DNA from: Fragilariopsis cylindrus CCMP1102 | Lineage: Eukaryota; Bacillariophyta; Bacillariophyceae; Bacillariales; Bacillariaceae | Reading direction: 5' to 3' | Assembly (NCBI GenBank): GCA_900095095.1 | Contig: FMBT01000292.1 | Span: 868,001 to 932,000 of the forward strand | DNA length: 64,000 nucleotides | Part shown: in pieces, positions 22,649-34,559 of the stretch | Layout: each line of letters opens with the position of its first letter | Numbering within the stretch: position 1 is the stretch's first letter | Notes under the pieces: generated by a model | What the model was told of the DNA's origin: nothing | What the model saw: the letters and a program-made list of their open reading frames with translations, nothing else | The model's database searches: none | Position numbers and translations under genes: made by a program

Positions 22649-23100
22649 ATGTTTGCGTCGACGAGTAGAAGAGCAGTACAAAATATTGCAAGGCCGAGGG
22701 TAAGACGATGTAAAATATGCATGGATGATTAATAATCTACTGTAGCTTCAAAAAATAACTACCTTCCCTTTTTTCTGTTTCATTAACGACGAACTCATCA
22801 CATATTATTATTTGGGCTATTTTTGGTTCATTACGCCTGTCAATAAACAATTTTATATCCATTTAAAAGTTACGTAGAACATTTGCTGATGACGCAAGCC
22901 CGGTAGTACAAACATCTCAACCCCATGGTGGTGGAAGAATCAGAGGATTTTTTTCGAGAGTATCATCATTTTTTGTCGGCGCTGGATTCACCGCTCTTTT
23001 CACTCAGTACTACATTTTTCAGGAATTAAAAGATGGGAACAAGATGATGATAGAGAAACAAAAAGGTATCGAAGCAAGACTGAAGAAACTCGAAAAATAA
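22649..23100 (+). CDS. Small single-pass, probably mitochondrial protein
   Basis: A two-exon gene, 22649-22699 and 22870-23100, encoding 93 residues. Exon 1 (MFASTSRRAVQNIARPR) ends at a GTAAGA donor, and exon 2 follows a TTTAAAAG acceptor in phase 0 and continues LRRTFADD. The N-terminus is rich in Arg, Ser and Ala and lacks acidic residues until residue 22, typical of a mitochondrial presequence with a processing site near RTFA. A hydrophobic segment around residues 50-67 (SSFFVGAGFTALFTQYYIF) predicts one membrane span, followed by a charged helix rich in Lys and Glu. I do not recognise the family; it resembles small respiratory-complex or inner-membrane subunits in layout only. Confidence 0.7.
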
Positions 23101-23229
23101 CGAGGAGGTTCCAGGTTCGTTTTGGTGCGATCCTAATTCATTTTTTTCATTCCTAGAAGTATTTATTTTAAAATAGTTCAGTGTTTAGTTTAGTCTTAAC
23201 TATCTACAGTACAAAGGAAGTTGTTCTAT

Positions 23230-26200
23230 TCATATCAATATTATAAGTCTTCTATATTTAAGATTGCAACAACTCCAATTGTTCCGCTTTATGACATAGA
23301 GCGTTACAAGCCACGGCAATATTAGGGACCATTTCTGGTTCTTCTGTGAACCCTCCATGGACCGCTCCCCGCCAAACACAAGATTTGAGGTCGCCTTTCT
23401 CCTCAAAAAACTCTTGTCAACTATGTCAGCGTTAGATATTGGAACTCCGTTCGATCGAAGGTACGCCTCTACTTTTTCAGCTGGGATCAAAGTATCCTTG
23501 TCCCCGAGGAAAATGGTGCAGGGGACATTGATTTGTTCCAGGAATAGTACAATCCAAGTCCACGGAAATGCGCGTTGTATCGTCCAGTTGACCATCATAT
23601 CTGTCCGAACTATGTAGGCAATAGATCCGGGATCTGGGCGGCGATAGACAAAGCTCTTGGTCAGATGAGGATGATATAGGCAAAAGCAAATCGGATCTAA
23701 GAACAGTAGTGCTGCTACTACACTATGAGCATATTTACAAACGTACGATAACCACGAGGTTCCGTATGAGTGACCAACGAACGTCGCCTTATTGTAGCCA
23801 TGGTAAGCTAACATTGCCGTCATCTAAAGTATCGCATGGAAGAGAAAGTAAATAATACCACAAAAGATTGATGAGTTACTTTGGTGCAAGACACAGCTTT
23901 AAAAAAACTAATCAGTAGCAAGATGGAAAAATGAAACGTACCGTACTTGCAACAACAGCCGGTGACAGAACAGCAGACGAACTCTGCCATGGTCGAAAAC
24001 CACTAACATACGGAATTTCTGGTAGAAGTAATGGACGTCCTGATTCCAATAAAGCATCGATCAAATTAATATAAACAACAAGACCAACTCCAATACCATG
24101 AATAAAAACAACCGGTGTACTTTTAGGAGACTCACGAGATGGAAGGCCGTACACTTCAGTATTGTCTGTGTTTATCAAAGGAGAGGAAGATTCTTTCCCT
24201 GGATGATAATAATATGCCACAGGTCCTATCGATCGTCGTTCAAATCCGCGTCTCTTTAGCATGATTCGCAAAGAAAATTCTGATGCACTAAAAAGAAACA
24301 AATTTATACCAAGTGGATACGTATAATTCCCAAAATTGGATCAGACGAGTATCTGGCATATCGCTTAGGCTTTTGTTGCTTGAAGAGAGAATTGTCTGTC
24401 AATTTTCCAGCAGCACTTAAAAATCCATCTCGCGCAGTCACTTCTATTTTTTCCAATGCCTCGTAAGATTCTGTAATTTTTCTCATGATACCTGCCATTT
24501 GTTTCGAATTCACTGCGTAAGACATTTCCCGCATACGTGTTAACATTGCTCTATTTCCTCGCGCCTGTTGCATTAAGGCTTTTCTTTGCTCACTTAAAAA
24601 GTTCGCCGTCTCTAAACGTTCCTTCATTCCTTTGACAGAATTCCAGGCCTCGGTAAGTTGGGTGTATGTGGCACTACTTAAGGCAGAAAGATGTTTATCC
24701 ATCTGAGATCCAGGCTGAACAAAAGTCTCGTACATATTCTCAGCAGATTTCATTGCAGACTCTTCTGCCGAATGTGCAGTCTTAGCGACTTGCTGTGCCG
24801 TTTCAGCGACAAGATGACTCAAATCTTGAACAGGGTGAAAGTCGGCTTTTTCTATCATGTTCTTATATCTATCATATCGAATTTTGTAGGCCTCGTAAAG
24901 GTTGGAGAAATAGTTTGGTCCTTCTCTTTCAATATCTCGCCGGAACCGAAATGCTGAAGGAAAAACAAAACAAAAAAAGTTGAGGGAAGAAAAAAAAGAT
25001 AAAGACGGCGTTAATTTAGGTTTCATCGTTCGTTTTCATCCAAAGATTTATAAAAAGAGGCAGAAAAGACTGCATTATACTAGCTTTCACTCACACTTTT
25101 CTGGACGCGGGCGCTCGATCGATAGTATACTGAAGCTAGATTCAGATCTACGTGTAGATATTGAATTAGGCGTTCTTCCTCCTTCGATCGAGCTTCGTCT
25201 GAATTTAGACCTGAGAGGAGATTCATATCTCGTCTTGTCAATTGAATACGAGTCATAGCCGTTGTTGCTGTCCGTGTCAGCCGGGGCGGTAGCGACATCA
25301 GAGCTTGTCCTATTCCGATTCGTCGTTACATCGTAATCACGTGTCGTGTTATCCTTTTCTCCTCCGTCTGAAACCATGGATTCAGTCACTATCTCCTCCT
25401 CCTCCCCCTCCTCCACGGCGATTCCATACAAATGTATCGAGATACGATATTCAAGATCTTCAACGAAACCTTCCAAGTCATTCAATTCTTGTGTCGTCAA
25501 ATGTTCTTGGTTTCTTCCGTCGAACAACGACCAACATAAAAAATCTAAGATGTCGTAGATTGATATTGAGTCGATAGGTGGATGATCTAAGAACCATTCC
25601 GAAATCCAAGTTGGGTCGGATTCAACTGATACTATGCGCTCCCATAGTGCCCTGCGTTCATCCGGATCTAACATTGGAGCAGCGCTGAGAGACGCCTCTA
25701 ACGGATCTTTCGATTGTAAATATCGAATTTTGAGTTTGAATGCTATAAAAAAGAGTGCCTCAATGACGCACCACACATCAAGGAGACGATAGCCATTATA
25801 AGATTTCATCGCCGTAATCAGTTTATCCAACATGGGAAGATACTGTTGGAGTGGTTGTTGAATTGATTCTGGAGAGTATTCACAAAGATCTCTCAATAAC
25901 ATCAGGGTGATGTAGACATATGCTAACGGTGCGACTAGAAAAAAACAGTACCATATAAATGCGAAAGGCGATCGAAAGCCTATGTAATTCGGTTCCATAG
26001 GTAACTATTGCCATTGATGTCACCAGGAATAAATTATATGAGGAAAATGAGTATGAGAAAGATGAATTTGCCAAAGTTGCGACGAAAGAATAGAAAAAAT
26101 GTGTATGAGGAAGATGAGTTTGCCTAGGTGCGACGAAAGAAAAGATAAGATAAGAAAGAAATCTTACATCATTGGTTTGGATCTGAATGGAATGTTTTCG

Positions 26201-26302
26201 TGTGAAGTATTTTCGAGATAGATCAGGGTCGCCACATTGGACGTTATTGGGAATACGACGAGATCTTCGTGTGGTCGACGATCTTTGTCGAACAGATTCC
26301 AT
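23230..26302 (-). CDS. Alpha/beta hydrolase with long membrane N-terminal region
   Basis: Five exons on the minus strand: 26302-26168, 26004-25095, 24953-24321, 24279-23942 and 23823-23230, joining in frame to 869 residues. The N-terminal part has a hydrophobic pair near residues 55-85 (FIWYCFFLVAPLAYVYITLM) and a conserved region LWERIVSVESDPTWISEWF. The middle is helical and basic. The C-terminal hydrolase domain shows the oxyanion strand PVVFIHGIGVG and the nucleophile elbow GHSYGT (Ser), with FLGDKDTLIP as the likely acid region. Family members are membrane-associated serine hydrolases of unknown substrate. The last 40 residues are poorly conserved in look and the catalytic His was not pinned down. 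The junction of exons 3 and 4 is the least certain. Confidence 0.78.
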
Positions 26303-27140
26303 TGCTATTGGTATTGCTATATTTGTACCGTCATAAGATTTTGATTTTTTTTAAGATATTCAATTCAATATTCTTCAATTCAATATTCAGTTCTCGACGT
26401 TTCTCGTTTTCTGTAGATACCGGTCACTTCCGTCTATCTCTGCCTGATTTTCAAGGGTGTGGACGATCGATGAGAGTGAATGGTGATTATGTGGGTGATT
26501 CTATCTTCTTGTTTCTTGACTGATACAAAGAGATGCAGTTGTAAGGTTATGTACTGTCTACATACGAATCGAAAAACGGTTGTGTAAATCTAATTTTGAT
26601 CCCTAATTTTGATGTGGGGGAATGAGTTGCATGATTGCTTTCGCTCATCTCCTTACTAAAAAATCGAGACGTGCTTTTTAATAGAAGCTGGGGGAAATTG
26701 TGCATCTATATTTGTTTTACAACTAACTGAACTGGGGGAAATGAAAAAGGAGGAATAAAATAATATGGTCCCCTTTTACCTTGCTTTGGCATACCCTGAA
26801 AATCTAAAGCCAGCACGCATTTTAAAAAAAGGACGTTGCCCAATGGAATTACTTCGTGGCACGTCAGGCGCCAAGATTGTCACAGAACGAAGCCAAGTAA
26901 CGTCGTCAGGTAATTTGTGTGGCTTGAAAACTCCTAGCCTTTTCACAAGGAAAGTAGTCCTGTGTTAAATTTTCTTGTTTATTCATCTCGGTACCGGTAA
27001 TGTGAATAGTAGTGACAGTGACAGTGCTTTTAGAATGTCATAATTCGCTCCATTTTCAACTCTCTTCTCAAAAAATACAAAATCAAATATATTCCAACAT
27101 AATAAGGAATTATTACAGTATAAACGATAAATAAATTACT
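26303..27140. other. Intergenic between divergent hydrolase and importin genes
   Basis: AT-rich promoter-side region with several TGGGGGAA(A) copies (about 26613, 26690, 26731) and a TACCGGTA palindrome at 26992-26999. A 67-codon ORF at 26765-26968 has no recognisable feature and is probably chance. Confidence 0.4.
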
Positions 27141-29207
27141 ATGGCAAGCCAAGAGAATAACGAAAAATTTGGCGATGTAAGTTTTATGGGGGAAAAGATT
27201 CCAAAACGGAAAATAAAGCGTTGAAGATGGAATGTGATGGCAGCAGCAGCGTCTAGCTAGGCTAGAAAGTAGAAGGATTGTTTGACTGACTGACTTCTTC
27301 GTCTGTACAAGTAGTTGTTGTGTTATTAAATGTGGTGTGGAATGGAATGGAATGGATTGTGTTATGAATGTACCGTATGAGCCGCTTACCAGTCGTGGTG
27401 TAAATGTTATTACTACTACTTCGAAGTAGTGTACCGTATATAATTTTTTTTGTGACGCGACGAAGAAGATATTTCAAATTGAAAATCATCCCTCGGTGAT
27501 TAAATTTAATTTCTCTGTACTAATATTATCGTATCTATTTTTGCTTCCTTTTTTCTACTGCTATAGCGTAAGAACGCCTTCAAAAAGACCGTCGATGCAG
27601 AAGAAGGACGTCGTCGTCGTGAGGAGACTACTTTACAAATTCGTAAAACAAAGAAGGATGCTCGTTTAGCAAAGAGACGTCAAATGCCCACTGGTGGACT
27701 ATCAGCACCTACTCCTGCTGGTATGGCCGCCGCCAACATGCTGATGAGCACTGGTGACAACACGTATTCACATTTAGCTATGCAGCAAAATACGGGTGGT
27801 CAGGTACGAGCTATGGCTCAATCCAAACTCGAGCAACTTCCTGCAATGGTAGAGGGTGTCATGGGTAACGATCCGGCAGTTCAAACCGAATGTACGACCC
27901 AATTTCGTCGACTGCTGAGTATCGAAAAGAATCCACCGATTCAAAATGTAATCGATGCGGGCGTTGTCCCTCGATTTGTCGAATTTTTACAACGAGATGA
28001 TAATCCAGCACTTCAATTCGAAGCAGCCTGGGCTCTCACAAACATTGCGTCAGGTACAAGTGATCACACCAAGGTTGTTATGGAAGTTGGAGCTGTCCCC
28101 ATCTTTGTTCGTCTTCTTTTAAGTCCCAACGACGATGTCCGTGAACAGGCAGTATGGGCTCTCGGTAACATAGCTGGTGATTCACCTCCATGTCGTGACT
28201 TGGTTTTACAAGCTGGAGCAATGCAACCGCTTCTTCAGCAACTCCACCAAAACTCAAAGCTTAGCATGTTAAGAAATGCCACCTGGACACTTTCCAACTT
28301 TTGTCGTGGAAAACCACAACCTGACTTTGAGATGGTTCGACCTTCCCTTCCGACTTTGTCGCAACTTATTTTTAGTCCAGACGAGGAGGTTCTCACCGAT
28401 GCATGTTGGGCTCTCTCATACCTATCGGATGGACCTAATGAAAAAATTCAGGCAGTTATCGAAGCCGGTGTTTGCCGACGACTTGTAGAACTCTTGTTGA
28501 ATCCTTCGCCAGCCGTGCAAACACCAGCCTTAAGAACCGTCGGTAATATCGTCACAGGAAATGATCTGCAAACTCAATTCATTATCAACAATAATGCTCT
28601 TCCCTGCTTGTTAGCTCTTTTGTCGAGTCCCAAGAAGGGTATTCGTAAAGAGGCCTGCTGGACTATCTCCAATATTACCGCAGGTAACAAGGAACAAATC
28701 CAAGCTGTTGTCGAGAACAATATCATCCCACCATTAATCCAGTTGCTTACCAATGCGGAATTCGATATCAGAAAAGAGGCTGCCTGGGCTATCAGCAACG
28801 CAACGTCGGGAGGTAATGCTCAACAAATCAAATTTTTAGTTCAACAGGGATGTATTCGTCCTCTTTGTGACTTGCTTACTGTCAACGATCCTAAAATTGT
28901 TACGATTGCATTGGAAGGCTTGGAAAATATTCTTAAGGTCGGTGAAGAAGAATCCAAGGCAACGGGACAACCCAACGCAATGGCTATTTTTGTTTCAGAA
29001 GCTGAAGGTCTTAACAAGATTGAAGATTTGCAGCAACACTCGAACAATGATATCTACGAAAAGTGTATTAAGATTCTTGAAGCTTACTTTGGAGTTGAAG
29101 AGGAAGAAGAGATGGCTGCACTTGCGCCCCAAATGGAAGGAAATACATTCGGATTTGGAATGGATCAGCAACAAACTCCTGGAACATTCGATTTCACTCA
29201 GTCATAA
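27141..29207 (+). CDS. Importin alpha (karyopherin alpha)
   Basis: Two exons, 27141-27176 and 27567-29207, encode 558 residues. The first exon supplies [12 protein letters not shown]; the second starts with the importin-beta-binding segment ([20 protein letters not shown], about residues 13-55). About ten armadillo repeats follow, with the conserved Trp-Asn arrays visible as [45 protein letters not shown] and WAISNATSG. Those Trp and Asn residues form the two grooves that bind nuclear localisation signals. The acidic C-terminal patch ([12 protein letters not shown]) matches the CAS exporter-binding end. It carries cargo into the nucleus with importin beta. The 390-nt intron after 12 codons means a start at the later Met (27684) would wrongly remove the IBB domain. 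Confidence 0.96.
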
Positions 29208-29865
29208 ATAATGTCTGCCAAGCCCCAAGCGAAACGTCTTGTGTGTGGGGCGGGGGGTCGCAATTGAAGCGTTGCGTGTTCCTTCCTTCTGCAAGATGAT
29301 CGCATTCATAATGAATCTAAAAATTACTGATAGGTTGAACTTGTGTAATTTTTTATGATACAAAAACAACAAAAGAGAGCAGCCACATGTCGTGATGTCG
29401 CTCTGGATTGAACAATGTATCAATAACAACAAAACTACACAAACGCACGATGGACCCAAACAAATTACTAGAACAACAATATTAGACCAGTATTTTGTTT
29501 GGCTGCATCTTTCCCTATTACTACAATATCACCGACCGAAACAAAAAACGCAATCAGTATTTTGTTTCGTTCGTGTATGGTACCTATTTCGTTTATTGAA
29601 GATAAATAATAAAAGGAATAGATAAATAATCCATAAATTAATCAAAGAAAGATCTACAAAATAACAACCAATATATTTAATTCATTTGAACCAATATTCA
29701 TGCGTTTGTTATGATTGACCCATTTAGTGCATCCACCATTAAAGGACAGCGTTAACCTTAGTCATCATATCATTATCTTTGTAAGGGCGTTAACGCGCAA
29801 ATACTAATAGTTACTTATCAATACTATCCACAGTATAAATTTTTATCATTATCATGGCATTCTTT
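29208..29865. other. Intergenic, convergent 3' regions
   Basis: Sequence after importin alpha and before the end of the next minus-strand gene. It holds 3' untranslated sequence, an AT-rich core and no convincing gene. Confidence 0.4.
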
Positions 29866-31615
29866 TTACGAGGTATCATGTTTAGATATCATTGGTGATG
29901 GGTTTTGAAAGCACGCGTCAAAAACAAGAGTTAAAGGTTGTCGAGAGCTACTATCACCAAATTCTCCATTCGGTCTAGCACATCCTTGCAATCGAATTAA
30001 AACATGTCCGGATGAGCTAGAATTTTGTTGAATAAATTCGACGATTGGTGAGGGAGGAATATTACTTTCTTTTCCTGCTGTCGTTACTCGTTCATCAAGA
30101 TCCACATCATCCTTCTCGTTCTCCTCATTTCTTTTAACATCGTTCTGATTCTGTTCCGACGACCTTCCTAAATGATTCAAGACACCACCACTCCTAATCG
30201 GTTGAAAATCAAAGTAGGCTCCCCTTAATATATCTACATTCCAACGAGGTCGTCGCGGAGGTGGAAATAGCAGAGGGGATGACGTGAAATTTGTACCATC
30301 ATCGTCATCGTCATCATCGTCGTCGTTGTATATCGTTCCCAATTGGTTGTGTCCATTATCTATAGATGATAGTTTCAATACCTGTCCTAAACTCTTCGCA
30401 AGACGCTCCTATTATGATGGCATTTAAAAGTAAGAAATAGAAATATAATGTTTTAATAAGTAATACAGTTCACAAACAAAGGAAGAAGGAAGGAGCGAAC
30501 TATCTTAATGATTTCGACAAAGTAGAATAATTCGTTCTTACCATGACTGTGAGGTATAACGTTAAATTATGGTCCCAATCGATGTTGCCATTGTTTCTAC
30601 CAATATTATCTTCACCGTTACTGATGTTGGCGTCATCACTCGATGGGGGTGGTAAACATGAATTGGTAGAATCTTTACGACGAACCCGCAAATGAAGAGG
30701 AACCTTGCTATTGCTGTTGTTATCATTATTTTCATTGTTATAATTATGAAAGGAACATTCGACCGCATCCGGTCCGTAATGACGCAGGAGAGCATCTGCC
30801 ATATCAACACAGTGTTGAAATAAAGCCGGAGGTACACCATGTCCATTCAATAGAACAGGTTCGCTATTTAACGTCCGGGCTGCCAATAAGAAATCTTTCT
30901 TACCACGTAAAAGACGTCTTGCAGCATCGGTGCCACTAATACTTCTTGACGCGTTATTATTCACGTGTGGAGATCCCTTACAGTAATTCAAAGGATCCAG
31001 AAGGGCAGAAGCATTCATGGACTGCATAATGTTTGCGGTATTGGGATTCTTCTTTTTCTTATGGATAGTAGATGATGACCAAGAGACCGCCGAAGTTGAA
31101 GCGCTATTTCTTCTATACGAGTATTGAGAATGTTGGACGAGTGAAGACGAATATTCATTGCTCTCTCGTTGTTTCTGCTGCTGCTGCTGTTTCCGTCGCC
31201 GAATCTGTCTCGATTCTTTTCGTTTGGGATTCTTTAATCTCTTACTGGTATTGCTTATATCATTACTGGTGTAGTTTTGTCCTTCACTGTGCTTTCCTGC
31301 TCGGTGTTCTTCTCTCGATGAAGGCGGCTCCCTGGAAGATAGAAAGCAAAGTTGATACGAAGGTCTCTTCATATTAGTTGAACTATTATTCCAGGAGAAG
31401 GATTGAAGATTTTTAGTAAAAACTGCGGTGCGTGCAGCAGCTCTATAAGAGCGACTAGCAATCGGTATCAATGTCATTCTAGGATTCCTGTAGTTCTTAT
31501 CCCGTTCTTTTCTTCGTTTCGGTTGGTTCGTAGAAGTATGATGTTGCACTTGTTGTTCTACTTTCGAACTTGTGCGGATACTACTATTGTTCAGTGTGAA
31601 TTTTTGAATATTCAT
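29866..31615 (-). CDS. Unknown protein with weak 2OG-oxygenase N-terminal-like segment
   Basis: Two exons, 31615-30542 and 30408-29866, give 538 residues. The first 170 residues are Arg/Ser/Asn/Gln-rich and disordered-looking, perhaps with a targeting role (RSYRAAARTAVF). A conserved-looking block follows: KDFLLAARTLNSEPVLLNGH then GVPPALFQHCVDMADALL. It resembles the N-terminal helix and NHGV strand of isopenicillin-N-synthase-type dioxygenases. The HxD...H iron ligands of that family were not found downstream, so the protein is either divergent or lacks activity; the similarity is only suggestive. An Asp run of ten follows the intron. The exon joint (ATG then GTAAGA donor, AATAG acceptor) keeps phase 0. 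Confidence 0.6.
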
Positions 31616-32141
31616 TTCGGAGCTTTCGAAGTTCGTTCTTTGATGTCAGGACCAAAGTTGTTCTGGTGAATTAAATTTCCGTTGAATAAAAAGAAACTAA
31701 TTTATTCAATTTGCTTAGTCCCGAGTGAATGAGTCCATTTTAAAAAAAATATAATATTTACTTTTTAGAAAATAATATGGAGAAAGTCGGATCAGATCCC
31801 ATACATTCCTCTTACTACAAATCAAAAATTTAGGAAACAGTGTTATCAATTCATTGTCATTGTAATCATAGAAACACATATCGAAAAATGTTTTTCGAAT
31901 TTAGCAACAACAAGCATTAATGAAACATGTTAATGTGTACATACATACTTGTGGGACGTACGAATATTTAGTGCTAATTTAGTATAAATATATAGATATT
32001 GTTGAGTCGAATCAAAATTGATCTATAGAAAATTATTATCATAAATGGTCGACGGGTAGACAGGCCCACCTAGTCTCCTTGAAGAGTCCCTAAAAGATAC
32101 ATATTTCCCTGTGTAATTTCAAGCCCGTGATCTATATCTAC
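31616..32141. other. Intergenic
   Basis: AT-rich gap upstream of the preceding minus-strand gene and downstream of the CDC20-like gene. Nothing recognisable. Confidence 0.4.
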
Positions 32142-33907
32142 TTAGCGAATAGTTGGCATACCAAATGTTAAGTCTCCCATGGGCAATACAGAGGACCGTC
32201 TACTTGGTGCGGATCCAAAAATGTTCCAGAATCGTAGTGATTCGTCGGCTGCTGCCGAGACAACAGTACTACCATCTGGACTACACGCTAAACTCAATAT
32301 ACGGTGAGTATGACCTGTCAGCTCTTTCACTTTAGTTAGACTGGACCTGCTCCCGTATTTCCATAGGATCAACTGATTCTCTGAGAAGCCATGCGAGCTA
32401 CATAGCTCACGTTGGTGTTTGCTCCAGAGGATAGAGCATACTTGAGAACCCGTATCAATTGACTTCAACATAGCTCCACTGTTTGAATTCCATAATTTAA
32501 TGCTACGGTCTGCTGTCCCTCCACCACTAGCCAATAGTCCACGGTTAAAAGGACACCAGTCTAATGCTTTGACGGCGGCCTTGTGCTGTTTCAAAACCAA
32601 TCGAGGGGAGACATCAGAAGAAAAAAGGTTACCTCTATTTCGGCTTCGAGATGACATGGATGCATCCCAAATACAAAGATAATTTTCATTTCCTCCACTA
32701 GCTAGACTGGTACCGTCCTCTGCACAAGTGGTGTGTAGTAGTGTGTAGTAGTGTGTAGTAGTGTGTCGGAGTGTGTAGGAGTGTGCGGTAGTGTATAGTA
32801 GTGCGTAGTAGTATGTGGTGTTGTTGGTGAGTAAAAAAAAAAACGTATATTACCAAAACATTGACGCAGGAGCAACGTAACAACAGAAAAGAATAACAAA
32901 TGTAACGCATACGACAACATACCATTCCACTTCAAACCACAGACTTCTTGCTCGTGAGCTTTGTATCGAGATACCACATGATTGGCAGATCGTACATCAT
33001 GTTGGATAATCAATGAGTCTCGGCCACCAGAACTCAACCAATGCTGATTCCATGCCATCGAAGCAACTCGTCCAGAATGGCCACGAAGGGTCCTAACTAA
33101 TTTCGAAGCTTGAGTGTCCCAAAGCTGTACCTTATTAGAATTTGTACCAATTGCTAAATATTTTGATTGTCCGGAAATGGTACACCATGCCACAGACGTT
33201 ACATAGTCATCATCTCCTTCGATAGTGGTAAGATGATGAATCTCACCAGATCCAGCGTTCCATAAATAGACGCAGTGCGCGAGTGCAACTGCTAAAATAT
33301 TATCAGAGCTCCAGCTAATTAGATTCAGATAATAGTCATCAACAAGATCTGGAGCATCTAATATCCTACATGGTTGGCTTGGAATTTTGCGATTAATTAC
33401 ATCTGAATTCCTTATTGCAGAAGAAAATGTATCATCAATGGACTCAAAGTTCTGTAACACTCGCAGACTATCATGACGGTACGGATCTTCCAGTTGCATA
33501 CGACTCGTCCTCCAAGGCGATTTCCCACCATTAGTAGCAGGATAATAATTTTCGTTGGTATTGCTAGATGAACCTCCACCGAAATTTAAAATACCACGGG
33601 GCTGAGCATCTTTATCTAACACATCTAGGGGGACATTGCACAGCGAGCTGAGCATACGACGTTTATATTCTTTTTGCACAGGTGTTTCTGCTGGAGTTTG
33701 TGCCTTTTCGTCACTACTACTGCCATTATTATTATGGTTGTTGTTATCGTTGGTACGATTCGTCTCCTTTCCATTTCCACCACAATTATTGTATTTATCG
33801 TCTGACAGCAATACTTTGCGACAGAGATCAATATTCATTCCACGACGTGAAGGAATAAATCGATCTCCTCCACTATTACTACAATATGACGATCCCGATG
33901 GTGTCAT
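32142..33907 (-). CDS. CDC20/fizzy-family activator of the anaphase-promoting complex
   Basis: Two exons, 33907-32923 and 32719-32142, give 520 residues. The C-box DRFIPSR is at residues 15-21, and the C-terminus is the Ile-Arg tail (FGMPTIR) that docks onto the APC/C. Between them is a seven-blade WD40 propeller with [26 protein letters not shown] and [15 protein letters not shown]. The C-box context ([16 protein letters not shown]) and the following [10 protein letters not shown] block look more like CDC20 than CDH1, though the family assignment is firmer than the subtype. It recruits mitotic substrates for ubiquitination. Start is uncertain: Met 33907 leaves only 14 residues before the C-box, and a different-frame ORF with SP/TP motifs lies just upstream (33928-34128). 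Confidence 0.88.
32729..32820. repeat. 10-bp minisatellite in the CDC20-like intron
   Basis: About nine degenerate copies of GTGTGTAGTA and relatives fill the 3' half of the single intron (32720-32922), ending right before its CAG acceptor. On the coding strand this makes a pyrimidine-biased ACACTACT tract. Confidence 0.85.
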
Positions 33908-34559
33908 GAGTTGACTGGAGGAGCGTCCTAAAATGTTTGGTGACGGGGATATTCTCGGCTTTTTGTTACTGCTTCTCGGTAGATTACGGGACGTAGTTCT
34001 AGAGGTGACCGAAATGGCGACGACGTCGTCAACGAATGTCGTTTCTGATGAGATCGTGGAGGCGTCTTCATCATCAACGAAGATGATGTCATATATCTTC
34101 TATCTTCCGCCATACTACTACTTTTCATCCAGATATTTTTTGCTGTAAAGATTAAGTCAGCTACCGAATATTTAATTCTTTTTCTCTACTAGTACGTTTT
34201 TACATACTTCAGACTTTGTCTTGTCTCGGTTTTCTTGAGAGAATATAATATAATAAAATCGAATAATCGGCAATAATCATCGCTAATTAAAATAATAACG
34301 GATTACCTAACCCTAACCCTATAACTATATTTTTGGGTTCCACGTGGACTATCGTAGAAAAAAAAATTTGTCAAACAACTTCGGAAGAACTCATTCTTTA
34401 TGATTTTAGCCTCTACTACGGTCTACTAACGTTACGGTGTATCAATACTGTACTTCTACATCAGTCAGTCACTACAGGCATACTCGTAAATTTCATTAAA
34501 TTTGATCAGCACGACGCCAATGGAAACATTCAACTAGACATCAATGCATCTATCGTCAC
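33908..34559. other. Divergent region with telomere-like motif
   Basis: Separates the CDC20-like and FAD synthase genes. The CDC20 side (33928-34128 minus) has a 66-codon ORF in a different frame, possibly an upstream exon. Two and a half CCCTAA units occur at 34305-34321. The rest is AT-rich. Confidence 0.45.

Noticed and set aside
24304-24320. GTATAA donor after HLV in the hydrolase gene
   Set aside because: It leaves the next exon out of phase; the nearby GTATCC donor at 24320 with the CAG acceptor at 24280 keeps frame.
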